Source: Thermoleophilia bacterium (lineage in GTDB: Bacteria; Actinomycetota; Thermoleophilia; Gaiellales; Gaiellaceae). From it: a stretch of 11,989 nt of DNA. Shown piece by piece: positions 5,567 through 11,989 of the stretch. The first letter of the stretch is position 1. Every line of letters begins with the position of its first letter. Location of the stretch: positions 1 through 11,989 of the forward strand of contig JACVRM010000054.1 in assembly GCA_014534415.1 (NCBI GenBank). The letters run 5' to 3'. The translations under genes and the position numbers were made by a program. Below the pieces are notes generated by a model, which was not told the origin of the DNA, made no database searches, and saw nothing but the letters and a program-made list of their open reading frames with translations.

Positions 5567-6129
5567 TCGCCCGGCTGCGGGGCCGGTTCGCGGGCGAGAC
5601 CGCCGAAGGGCTCGTTCTGGACGTGGGCGGTGTCGGCTACCTCGTGCACGCGACTCGCAGCGCACGGCGGAAGGCGCGAGAGGCCGGCGAGGTCACGATC
5701 GAGACGCACACGCACGTGCGCGAGGATGCCCTCCAGCTCTACGGATTCGCCGACGCCGACGAGCGCGAGCTGTTCGCGCACCTGTTGTCGGTGTCCGGCG
5801 TGGGGCCGAAGGTCGCGCTCGCGATCGTCTCGGGGACGCCCCCGGCGGAACTCCGGCGCGCCGTGGCGCGCGACGATGCAGCGCGGTTCCAGGCGATCCC
5901 CGGCATCGGCAAGAAGACGGCGCAGCGCGTCGTGCTGGAGCTCAAGGAGAAGCTCGGCTCGCCCGCCGAGGCGCCCGAGGCTAGTAGCGCGGATCGCGAC
6001 CTGGTAGCTCGCGAGGCGCTCGTCGAGCTGGGCTGGTCCGTCGTCGAGGCGGAGCGGGCCCTTGCTCTCGTCGATCCCGAGCTGCCGGCCGAGGAGCGCG
6101 TGCGACTGGCACTCAGGGAGGCGGCATGA
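5563..6129 (+). CDS. ruvA: Holliday junction DNA helicase subunit RuvA
   Basis: RuvA is a tetramer that binds the four-way junction and loads the RuvB rings for branch migration. The 188-residue protein has the three family domains: an OB-fold N-terminus (MIARLRGRFAG, VGGVGYLVHA, HVREDALQLYGF with the acidic-pin residues Glu54-Asp55), two helix-hairpin-helix motifs (SVSGVGPKVALAIVSG at 76-91 and AIPGIGKKTAQRVV at 111-124), and after a short linker a C-terminal RuvB-contacting domain (about 145-188, ARDLV-like start, EALVELGWS). I chose the GTG at 5563 because it gives exactly the family N-terminus. It overlaps ruvC by 4 bp (GTGA) and ruvB by 4 bp (ATGA), which indicates translational coupling. 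Confidence 0.95.
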   Translation: MIARLRGRFAGETAEGLVLDVGGVGYLVHATRSARRKAREAGEVTIETHTHVREDALQLYGFADADERELFAHLLSVSGVGPKVALAIVSGTPPAELRRAVARDDAARFQAIPGIGKKTAQRVVLELKEKLGSPAEAPEASSADRDLVAREALVELGWSVVEAERALALVDPELPAEERVRLALREAA

Positions 6130-7151
6130 CGGAGCAGTTCCTGGCCCCGGTCCTCGTGGACGGAGGCGAAGACGAGCTTGAGCGGTCGCTGCGGCCGCGC
6201 CGGCTCGACGAGTTCGTCGGACAGGAGCGCGTCAAGGAGCAGCTCCGCGTGGCGCTCGAAGCGGCCAGGGCGCGCGGCGAGGCGCTCGACCACGTCCTCC
6301 TCGTGGGGCCGCCGGGGCTGGGCAAGACGAGCCTGGCGTACATCGTCCGGGAGGAGCTCGGCGTCGGGATCAGGACGATCGCGGGCCCCGCGCTGGAGCG
6401 GAAGGGCGACATCGCCGCCATCCTGACGGCGCTCGAGCCGCGCGACGTGCTCTTCGTCGACGAGATCCACCGGCTCAACCGGGCGGTCGAGGAGGTGCTC
6501 TATCCGGCGCTCGAGGACTTCCGGCTCGACATCGTCGTCGGCCAGGGGCCCGCGGCGCGCACGCTCACGCTCGACCTGCCGCCGTTTACGCTCGTGGGCG
6601 CGACGACGCGGACCGGATTGCTCACGACGCCGCTCCGCGACCGCTTCGGGATGACGTTCCGGCTCGGCTACTACGAGCACGCCGAGCTGGCGCGGATCGT
6701 GCGCCGGTCCGCGCGCATCCTCGCTGTGGAGATCGACGACGAGGCCGCCGAGGAGATCGCGAGGCGTTCGCGCGGCACGCCCCGCATCGCGAACCGCATC
6801 CTGCGACGTGTCCGCGACGTCGCCGAGGTACGGCACGCGGGCGCGATCACGCCCGAGGTCGCGGCCGAGGCGCTCGACCTGCACGAGGTGGACGGCCAGG
6901 GGCTCGAGCGGACCGACCGCGAGCTCCTCGCCGCGATCACCGAGAAGTTCGGCGGCGGCCCGGTCGGCCTCTCGACCCTCGCCGTCGCGCTGGGCGAGGA
7001 GCCCGACACGATCGAGGACGTCTACGAGCCGTATCTGCTCCAGCTCGGCTTCATCCAGCGGACGCCGCGCGGCCGCGTCGTCACGCCGCTCGGACGCGAG
7101 CATCTCGCTCTCGCGCGGCCCTCCGCGCACGCCGGCGGCAGCCTGTTCTAG
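6126..7151 (+). CDS. ruvB: Holliday junction branch-migration ATPase RuvB
   Basis: RuvB is the hexameric AAA+ motor that pumps DNA through the RuvA-junction complex. The 341-residue length is normal. Visible motifs are the N-terminal LRPRRLDEFVGQ, Walker A GPPGLGKT (61-68), Walker B VLFVDEIHR (108-115, with Asp112 and Glu113), sensor 1 GATTRTG (158-164), the arginine-finger segment PLRDRFG (169-175) and sensor 2 GTPRIANRILRR. A C-terminal winged helix follows, with GLSTLAVALGE and EPYLLQLGFIQRTPRGR. An SD (GGGAGG, 6116-6121) sits 4 nt before the ATG, inside the ruvA 3' end. Its TAG stop shares CTAG with the stop of the convergent 151-aa gene, so there is no room for a terminator. Confidence 0.97.
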   Translation: MTEQFLAPVLVDGGEDELERSLRPRRLDEFVGQERVKEQLRVALEAARARGEALDHVLLVGPPGLGKTSLAYIVREELGVGIRTIAGPALERKGDIAAILTALEPRDVLFVDEIHRLNRAVEEVLYPALEDFRLDIVVGQGPAARTLTLDLPPFTLVGATTRTGLLTTPLRDRFGMTFRLGYYEHAELARIVRRSARILAVEIDDEAAEEIARRSRGTPRIANRILRRVRDVAEVRHAGAITPEVAAEALDLHEVDGQGLERTDRELLAAITEKFGGGPVGLSTLAVALGEEPDTIEDVYEPYLLQLGFIQRTPRGRVVTPLGREHLALARPSAHAGGSLF

Positions 7152-7603
7152 CGCCGGAACTGAACGTCGCGCCACGACGGCACGGGCGCGACCTCGAGCA
7201 GCGCCCGGTCGCCGTTCGGGCGCCGGTAGCCGAAATCGGCGGCCTGCTCGTCCCACATCACGTCGAGCAGGCCCTCCTTGACGCGGTGGTCGAGCCAGGC
7301 GCCGCGAAAGACGAGCTTGCGCAACCAGTAGACGAGCGACTCGCCGTCGAGCAGCGCGACGCGGTCCCAGTTGCGTGTCACGTAGCTGCCCAGACGGCTT
7401 CGCGGCTCTTCGATGCGGCCGTCGGCGGCGAGCTCGACGAGATCGGCCGTCTCGTCCTCGTCGAGCTCGTTGCCGTCGACTAGACCGAGGCGAACAGCCG
7501 CGGCGACGACGCGTTCCTCGAAATCGCACGCGCTGAACGCAAAGCGGTAACGGAGGAACTCGACGACGTAGTCCTCGCCCGAGGTGTAGTCCGCCTCCGG
7601 CAC
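7148..7603 (-). CDS. Uncharacterised 151-aa acidic protein between ruvB and recJ
   Basis: I do not recognise this family. The 151-residue protein looks cytosolic: there is no signal peptide or membrane helix. It is acidic in its first half (GNELDEDETADLVELAADG, residues 44-62) and has several aromatic-rich stretches (DYVVEFLRYRFAF, ESLVYWLRKLVFRGAW, MWDEQAADFGYRRP). It has a single Cys (residue 26) and ends SWRDVQFRR. I chose the GTG at 7603 because a TATCCT box lies exactly 6 nt upstream, matching the spacing at pdxS, ruvC and rel. The frame stays open much further upstream, across the recJ start, but that part is Arg/Ala/Ser-rich and not protein-like; an in-frame ATG at 7684 would overlap the recJ start. 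It is convergent to ruvB and divergent from recJ. Codon use looks native. Confidence 0.65.
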   Translation of the reverse strand: MPEADYTSGEDYVVEFLRYRFAFSACDFEERVVAAAVRLGLVDGNELDEDETADLVELAADGRIEEPRSRLGSYVTRNWDRVALLDGESLVYWLRKLVFRGAWLDHRVKEGLLDVMWDEQAADFGYRRPNGDRALLEVAPVPSWRDVQFRR

Positions 7604-7609
7604 GTCGAG

Positions 7610-7615
7610 AGGATA
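7610..7615 (-). promoter_or_regulatory. -10 box of the 151-aa gene (TATCCT), leaderless
   Basis: On the minus strand TATCCT is followed by CTCGAC (6 nt) and GTG at 7603. The 12-mer CTATCCTCTCGA at this site occurs again upstream of rel (9715-9726, plus strand). No -35 is evident: the expected region is a GC-only tract (CGCGCCCGCGCCCGCGG, 7631-7647, on the plus strand). Confidence 0.5.
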
Positions 7616-7666
7616 GCCCCGCACCGGGACCGCGCCCGCGCCCGCGGTGCCATCCGGAGCCCTCCG

Positions 7667-7672
7667 TACCGT
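7667..7672 (+). promoter_or_regulatory. Possible -10 box of recJ (TACCGT)
   Basis: TACCGT ends 10 nt before the ATG at 7683, so the transcript would have a leader of only a few nucleotides. It is weaker than the other boxes in this window. It lies in the 79-bp divergent region between the 151-aa gene and recJ. Confidence 0.3.
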
Positions 7673-7682
7673 GGATCGGCTC

Positions 7683-9554
7683 ATGGCCTGGACGATCGCT
7701 CCGTGCTCCACGCGGGCGGCCGGCGAGCTCGCGGGCGCGCTCGGGATCAGCGAGACGACCGCACGCGTGCTCGTGCGCCGCGGTCTCGCGGACCCGGCGG
7801 CTGCGCGCGCGTTCCTCGGCGCCGAGCTGCCGCGGCACGACCCTTTCCTGCTCGGCGGAGTGGAGGCGGCGTGCGCGGCGATTCGCGCCACGATCGCGGC
7901 CGGCCGGTCGATCTGCGTGTACGGCGATTACGACGTGGACGGCATCTGCGCGACGGCGCTTGCGGTCCTCCTGCTGCGGGAGCTCGGGGCCGATGCGCGA
8001 TGGCACTTGCCGAGCCGTTTCGAGGAGGGCTACGGACTTTCGGTGCATGCCCTCGACCGCCTGGCGGACGAGGGCTGCGGGCTTGTCCTGACCGTCGACT
8101 GCGGGATCACCGCCGTCGAGGAGGTGGCCGCCGGTCGGGCGCGCGGGCTCGAGATCGTCGTGACCGACCACCACCGTCCCGGCGAGCGCCTGCCCGACTG
8201 CCCCGTCGTCGCGACGCGCCCGTCCGACTACCCGTTCTCGGAGCTGTGCGGCACGGGCGTCGTTCTCAAGCTCGGCGAGGCGCTGCTCGGCGCCCACCAT
8301 CCGGCGCTCGCGCGGCATCTCGACCTCGTGGCCCTCGCCACGATTGCCGACGTCGTCCCGCTCGTCGACGAGAACCGCGCGCTCGCACGCGCGGGGCTGC
8401 ACGCGCTCGCCCGCACGGAGAAGCCGGGGCTGAAGGCGCTCATGCGCCTCGCGCGCGTCGACCCGGCTACCCTCGACGAGGGCGGCGTCGGCTTCCGGCT
8501 CGCGCCGCGCATCAACGCCGCCGGACGCCTCTGCCGGCCGGAAGCGGCGCTCGAGTTGCTGCTCGCCGACGATGCCGAGCGCGCCGGGCAGCTCGCCGAG
8601 CGGCTCGAGGAACTGAACCGCGAGCGCCAGATCGTCGAGGACCGCATCCTTCGCGAGGCAGTCGCGGCGATCGAGGAGTGGCCCGAGCCGGCGCGGCGTC
8701 GCCGCGCGTACGTCGTCGCCGGCGAGCACTGGCACGAGGGCGTGATCGGCATCGTCGCGTCGCGGCTCGTGGAGCGCTACCACCGGCCGGTCGTCCTCAT
8801 CGCCGCCGCCGAGCCGTTCTGGAAGGGCTCGGGGCGGTCGATCGGCGCGTTCGACCTCCATGCCGCACTCGCCGCCTGCGCACGGCACCTCGAGCGCTGG
8901 GGTGGCCACCGCGCGGCCGCGGGGCTGTCGATTCGGCCCGAGCACGTCGAGCGGTTCACGCGCGACTTCGCGGCGCATGCCGACTCGGCGCTGACGCCGG
9001 CCGACCTCGAGCCACGCACCGTCGTGGATGCCGTCGTGCGCGGCCGCGAGCTCACGCCGCGGCTCTGCGAGGAGCTCAAGCAGCTACGCCCCTTCGGCCT
9101 CGGCAACCCGGCTCCGACACTCCTCGCTGCCGGCTGCGAGCTGACCGACGCCACGACGACGGCGGACGGCCGCCACTTGCGGTTCCGCGTTCGCCACGAC
9201 GGCGTGGCGGCCGGGACGGCGATCGGGTTCAACCTCGCGCCACGCTGCGACTGGGTGCGCCGGCCGACGCGCTACGACGTCGTCTTCCGCCTCGAGGAGA
9301 ACCACTGGAACGGCACGGTGGCGCCGCAGCTCGTCGTCCGCGACGTAATCGAGACGCACCCACGCTACGAGGAGCTGCACCGCTGGCTGGCGTCGCAGTG
9401 GAGGAGCGGGGAGGAGGGCCGCGACCAGGCGGCCCAGGCGATCTTCGCCGATCTCGGTCTCGTCGAGCGCCCCGACGCGTGGCGAAGCGCGCTCGAGTCG
9501 GCCGCGTTCCGCGCTCTACTGGACGAAGCCGAGCCGCTCGCGCGGGCGGCCTGA
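7683..9554 (+). CDS. recJ: Single-stranded-DNA-specific exonuclease RecJ
   Basis: RecJ degrades single-stranded DNA 5' to 3' in recombination, base excision and mismatch repair. The 623-residue protein has the DHH phosphoesterase core: CVYGDYDVDG (78-87, Asp82 and Asp84), VDCGIT (138-143), TDHHRPGE (161-168, the DHH motif), ATIADVVPL (219-227), and APRINAAGR (274-282). A DHHA1 domain follows with GRSIGAFDLHAAL (384-396) and WGGHRAAAG (406-414), then the OB-like domain with QLRPFGLGNPAPTL (467-480). It is slightly longer than many RecJ proteins because of a C-terminal tail of about 60 residues. I chose the ATG at 7683 because the Trp-containing MAWTIAPC start fits the family; a GTG at 7671 adds four residues. 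recJ beside relA fits deeper-branching actinobacteria and Firmicutes. Confidence 0.94.
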   Translation: MAWTIAPCSTRAAGELAGALGISETTARVLVRRGLADPAAARAFLGAELPRHDPFLLGGVEAACAAIRATIAAGRSICVYGDYDVDGICATALAVLLLRELGADARWHLPSRFEEGYGLSVHALDRLADEGCGLVLTVDCGITAVEEVAAGRARGLEIVVTDHHRPGERLPDCPVVATRPSDYPFSELCGTGVVLKLGEALLGAHHPALARHLDLVALATIADVVPLVDENRALARAGLHALARTEKPGLKALMRLARVDPATLDEGGVGFRLAPRINAAGRLCRPEAALELLLADDAERAGQLAERLEELNRERQIVEDRILREAVAAIEEWPEPARRRRAYVVAGEHWHEGVIGIVASRLVERYHRPVVLIAAAEPFWKGSGRSIGAFDLHAALAACARHLERWGGHRAAAGLSIRPEHVERFTRDFAAHADSALTPADLEPRTVVDAVVRGRELTPRLCEELKQLRPFGLGNPAPTLLAAGCELTDATTTADGRHLRFRVRHDGVAAGTAIGFNLAPRCDWVRRPTRYDVVFRLEENHWNGTVAPQLVVRDVIETHPRYEELHRWLASQWRSGEEGRDQAAQAIFADLGLVERPDAWRSALESAAFRALLDEAEPLARAA

Positions 9555-9560
9555 CGAACC

Positions 9561-9579
9561 GCCGGGTGTCAGACCCGGC
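9561..9579 (+). terminator. Hairpin just after recJ
   Basis: GCCGGGT/ACCCGGC is a perfect 7-bp stem with loop GTCAG, starting 7 nt past the recJ stop. It may mark the 3' end of recJ, but there is no T-tract. GGGTGTCAGACCC-type sequences could also be a dispersed intergenic element; this is the only copy in the window. Confidence 0.4.
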
Positions 9580-9715
9580 CGAGCGAGGCGCGGTGGACGC
9601 GGTGCGAGGGCGGCCGCGTAGCGGCCCGCTCGAGCTGGATGAGGACGCGTGCGAGCTGAACGGTTTTGGTGCGGCGGCGTCGGAGCATTCGACCCAGTTC
9701 GCGCCGATCCGCTCC

Positions 9716-9721
9716 TATCCT
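9716..9721 (+). promoter_or_regulatory. Possible upstream rel -10 box (TATCCT)
   Basis: TATCCT lies inside the 12-mer CTATCCTCTCGA that also forms the start-proximal promoter of the 151-aa gene. Here no start codon follows at 6 nt. If active, it would give rel a leader of about 48 nt in addition to the leaderless start at the TACACT box. Confidence 0.3.
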
Positions 9722-9764
9722 CTCGATCGGCCAACGGCGCGCGGGGCCGACCCGACCCCGGGAG

Positions 9765-9770
9765 TACACT
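9765..9770 (+). promoter_or_regulatory. -10 box of rel (TACACT), leaderless
   Basis: TACACT is followed by exactly 6 nt (GAGGTC) and then the ATG at 9777. The GAGG in this spacer is only 2 nt from the ATG, too close for a normal SD. No -35 is evident in the GC-rich sequence upstream. Confidence 0.5.
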
Positions 9771-9776
9771 GAGGTC

Positions 9777-11984
9777 ATGGCCGTCGTAGAGGCAGCAAGC
9801 CGTCATCAGGACCTTCTCGACGAGCTGCTGCGCGACGTGACCTCGTACAAAGCGGGTGCCGACACCGAGCTCGTCACGCGGGCGTTCCGCCTTGCCGCCG
9901 AGGCACACGAGGGACAGCAGCGCCGCTCGGGCGAGCCGTTCATCCACCACCCGTTCGGCGTCGCGAAGGTCTGCGCGCAGCTCCACCTCGACGAGCAGAC
10001 GATCGCCGCGGCGCTCCTGCACGACGTGGTGGAGGACACCGACGCCGACGTCGACGATCTCCGCGCCGAGTTCGGCGACGAGATCGCGCAGCTCGTCGAG
10101 GGCGTGACGAAGCTCACGCGCGTGCAGTTCGCGAGCCGCGAGGAGGCGGAAGCCGAGAACTACCGCAAGCTGATCCTCGCGATGGCGCAGGATCCGCGCG
10201 TCATCCTGATCAAGCTCGCCGACCGGCTGCACAACCTGCGCACGATCGAGTACCTCGGCCGGCAGAAGCAGCTCCAGAAATCGCGCGAGGCGCTCGAGGT
10301 GTACGCGCCGCTCGCGCACCGCCTCGGCATCCACACGCTCAAGTGGGAGCTCGAGGACCTCGCCTTTCAGACGCTCCACCCGCGGAAGTACGAGGAGATC
10401 AAGGCGATGGTCAGCGAGCGGCGGAACGATCGCGAGGATCACGTGCGGGAGGCGTCGGTCGTCCTCCAGGGGGAGCTCGCCAAGGTCGACATCCCGGCCG
10501 AGATCTCGGGCCGCGCCAAGCACTTCTACTCGATCTACGAGAAGATGGCCAAGCGCGGGAAGGAGTTCAACGAGATCTACGACCTGACCGCGATGCGCGT
10601 CCTCGTCGAACGCGACGGGGACGAGGGAACACGCGACTGCTACGGCGCGCTCGGCCTCATCCACGCGCTCTGGAAGCCGATGCCCGGCCGCTTCAAGGAC
10701 TACATCGCGATGCCGAAGCTGAACGGCTACCGCGCGCTGCACACGACCGTGATCGGCCCGCACGGCCGGCCGCTCGAGATCCAGATCCGCACGCAGGAGA
10801 TGCACCGCACGGCCGAGCTCGGCATCGCCGCGCACTGGCTGTACAAGCGCGGCGAGAACCGCCGCGAGCTCGCCGAGGAGTGGCTGGCATGGGTGCGCCA
10901 GCTGCTCGACTGGGAGCACGAGGAGTCCGATCCGCGCGAGTTCATGAGGACGGTCTCGAAGGACCTCTTCGACGACGAGGTCTACGTGTTCACGCCCAAG
11001 TGGGAGGTCAAGCGGCTGCCCTCGGGTGCGACGCCGATCGACTTCGCGTACGCCGTGCACACCGACGTCGGGCATCGGACCGTCGGCGCGAAGATCAACG
11101 GCCGGATCGTGCCGCTCCACTACCAGCTGCGCTCCGGCGACATGGTCGAGGTGCTGACGTCCAAGGCAGGCCGCGGCCCGTCTCGCGACTGGCTCTCGCT
11201 TGCGGCTTCCTCGCGCGCCCGCAACAAGATCCGTCAGTGGTTCTCGCGCGAGACCCGCGAGGACACGGAGCAGAAGGGCCGCGAGACGCTCGAGCGCGAG
11301 ATGCGCAAGCAGAACCTGCCCTACCGCAAGCTCGCCGGCTCTGCCGTGCTCGCGCAGGTGACCCGCGAGACCGGCTTCAAGAAGGCCGAGGACTTCTACC
11401 TCGCGCTCGGCTCCGGAAAGCTCCAGCCCGGTCAGATCGTCAACAAGGTGCTCCAGCGCCTGAAGACGGTCGAGGCCGTTACGGAGGAAGTGGTTCCGCT
11501 CAAGGCGCCGAAGGCGCGCCGCGCGGTCGACTCCTCGAACCTCGGCATCAACGTCGAGGGCGTCGCCGACGTGCTCGTGCGGCTTGCCAAGTGCTGCACG
11601 CCGGTGCCGGGCGACGAGATCGTCGGCTACATCTCGCTCGGCAAGGGCATCACGATCCACCGCGAAGACTGCCCGAACGTGCGGGCGCTGCGGCGGAACC
11701 CCGAGCGCTTCACGCCGGTCGACTGGGATGGCGGAGCGGTGCAGAGCTTCCGCGTCCAGGTCGCCGTCGACGCGTGGGATCGCCCGCGGCTGCTCGAGGA
11801 CGTGGCGCGGACGTTTGCCGAGTACGGCGCGAACATCGTCGAGTACGGCGGCCACGTCGAGGATCAGCTCGCCAAGAACTGGTACACGGCGGAGATCGGG
11901 GACGTGCGCGCGCTCCGCAGCCTGTTGGGGGCGCTGCGAAACCTGGACGCGGTCTTCGACGCGTACCGCGTCACGCCCACATAG
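9777..11984 (+). CDS. relA: Bifunctional (p)ppGpp synthetase/hydrolase Rel
   Basis: Rel makes (p)ppGpp from ATP and GTP/GDP when uncharged tRNA reaches the ribosome, and also degrades it. The 735-residue protein is complete. The HD hydrolase domain keeps its ligands: His58 (FIHHP), His82-Asp83 and Glu86-Asp87 (LLHDVVEDT), and Asp149 (KLADRLHN). The synthetase domain has Asp269 (IYDLTAMRV), the RFKD motif (305-308) typical of bifunctional Rel rather than monofunctional RelA, and Glu334 (LEIQIRT). A TGS domain (about 403-463), a conserved-cysteine domain (AKCCTPVPGDEIVGYIS, Cys606, Cys607 and Cys632) and a C-terminal ACT domain (about 655-735) follow. I chose the ATG at 9777 because upstream residues are Arg-rich and a TACACT box lies 6 nt before it. 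It is the last gene in the window. Confidence 0.97.
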   Translation: MAVVEAASRHQDLLDELLRDVTSYKAGADTELVTRAFRLAAEAHEGQQRRSGEPFIHHPFGVAKVCAQLHLDEQTIAAALLHDVVEDTDADVDDLRAEFGDEIAQLVEGVTKLTRVQFASREEAEAENYRKLILAMAQDPRVILIKLADRLHNLRTIEYLGRQKQLQKSREALEVYAPLAHRLGIHTLKWELEDLAFQTLHPRKYEEIKAMVSERRNDREDHVREASVVLQGELAKVDIPAEISGRAKHFYSIYEKMAKRGKEFNEIYDLTAMRVLVERDGDEGTRDCYGALGLIHALWKPMPGRFKDYIAMPKLNGYRALHTTVIGPHGRPLEIQIRTQEMHRTAELGIAAHWLYKRGENRRELAEEWLAWVRQLLDWEHEESDPREFMRTVSKDLFDDEVYVFTPKWEVKRLPSGATPIDFAYAVHTDVGHRTVGAKINGRIVPLHYQLRSGDMVEVLTSKAGRGPSRDWLSLAASSRARNKIRQWFSRETREDTEQKGRETLEREMRKQNLPYRKLAGSAVLAQVTRETGFKKAEDFYLALGSGKLQPGQIVNKVLQRLKTVEAVTEEVVPLKAPKARRAVDSSNLGINVEGVADVLVRLAKCCTPVPGDEIVGYISLGKGITIHREDCPNVRALRRNPERFTPVDWDGGAVQSFRVQVAVDAWDRPRLLEDVARTFAEYGANIVEYGGHVEDQLAKNWYTAEIGDVRALRSLLGALRNLDAVFDAYRVTPT

Positions 11985-11989
11985 CGCAG

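Larger units (their letters stand above)
9555..9776. other. recJ-rel intergenic region, 222 bp
   Basis: This region holds no gene I can support. It contains the hairpin after recJ (9561-9579), a second short stem GGCCGC/GCGGCC with loop GTA (9612-9626), a TATCCT box (9716-9721) and the rel-proximal TACACT box (9765-9770). A minus-strand open frame of up to 69 codons exists (9569-9778) but has no SD or -10 box and poor codon use. On the plus strand the rel frame is open back to a GTG at 9666, with an Arg-rich sequence unlike a Rel N-terminus. Confidence 0.5.

Noticed and set aside
7682..7685. A shared CATG as divergent start codons for recJ and the 151-aa gene
   Set aside because: The minus-strand ATG at 7684 has no promoter or SD and would add a low-complexity N-terminus. 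The GTG at 7603 with TATCCT at 6 nt is better supported.
5739..8978. A 1079-codon open frame on the minus strand
   Set aside because: It is antisense to ruvA, ruvB, the 151-aa gene region and recJ, all of which carry clear family motifs. Its translation is Arg/Ala/Asp-rich with no domain; long antisense frames are common at this G+C content.
7703..9772. A 689-codon open frame on the plus strand
   Set aside because: It is a +1/+2-frame shadow of recJ, dominated by Arg, Pro, Ala and Gly; recJ itself is certain.
9569..9778. A 69-codon minus-strand ORF in the recJ-rel gap
   Set aside because: No SD or -10 box at its start, rare ATA codon, Arg-rich composition, and its start overlaps the rel start codon.
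9516..11855. A 779-codon open frame on the minus strand
   Set aside because: It is antisense to rel, whose catalytic residues are all intact. No recognisable domain in the antisense product.
1..11989. Mobile elements, CRISPR arrays, tRNA or rRNA genes
   Set aside because: I saw no transposase or integrase motifs, no regularly spaced repeats and no tRNA-like T-loop/acceptor pattern in the gaps between genes.

Overview
The window looks like a piece of a chromosome from a high-GC Gram-positive bacterium, most likely an actinobacterium of the Thermoleophilia (Gaiella/Solirubrobacter-like) type. Three things suggest this: the base composition (by eye about 70% G+C with G/C-ending codons), the gene order pdxS-pdxT-yebC-ruvC-ruvA-ruvB-(...)-relA that is typical of Actinomycetota, and a full recJ gene next to relA, which the classical Actinomycetia usually lack. 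The lineage is an inference from gene content and order. No tRNA, rRNA, CRISPR array, transposase, integrase or phage gene is visible.

Layout. 1-588: a possible 24-residue ORF with a strong Shine-Dalgarno sequence (76-150, +), then a 52-residue single-pass membrane protein on the minus strand (204-362), divergent from pdxS. 589-2307: the two subunits of PLP synthase, pdxS and pdxT, separated by 231 bp that holds a hairpin repeat and a separate pdxT promoter. 2308-3164: a structured 101-bp leader and yebC. 3161-4924: two minus-strand exported proteins, a lipoprotein and a secreted protein with a C-terminal carboxypeptidase-regulatory-like domain. 5078-7151: ruvC-ruvA-ruvB, a tightly overlapping Holliday-junction operon. 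7148-7603: an unrecognised 151-residue minus-strand protein. 7683-9554: recJ. 9555-9776: a 222-bp gap with hairpins and tandem -10-like boxes. 9777-11984: a full-length bifunctional Rel (ppGpp synthetase/hydrolase).

The conserved genes cover vitamin B6 synthesis, translation or transcription support (YebC), recombination (RuvABC, RecJ) and the stringent response (Rel). They form several transcription units, not one operon. The most informative signals lie outside the proteins. TANNNT -10 boxes sit exactly 6 nt before the start codons of pdxS, ruvC, the 151-aa gene and rel, and 7, 8 or 10 nt before three more, which implies widespread leaderless transcription. Both convergent gene pairs end by sharing one palindromic CTAG, so each gene uses TAG. 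A 41-bp hairpin repeat with an SD-like AAGGAGGG flank occurs twice, once after pdxS and once directly against the yebC start codon. I found no clear novel multi-gene system. The best candidates for follow-up are the leaderless promoter rule, the hairpin repeat, and the two unrecognised proteins.
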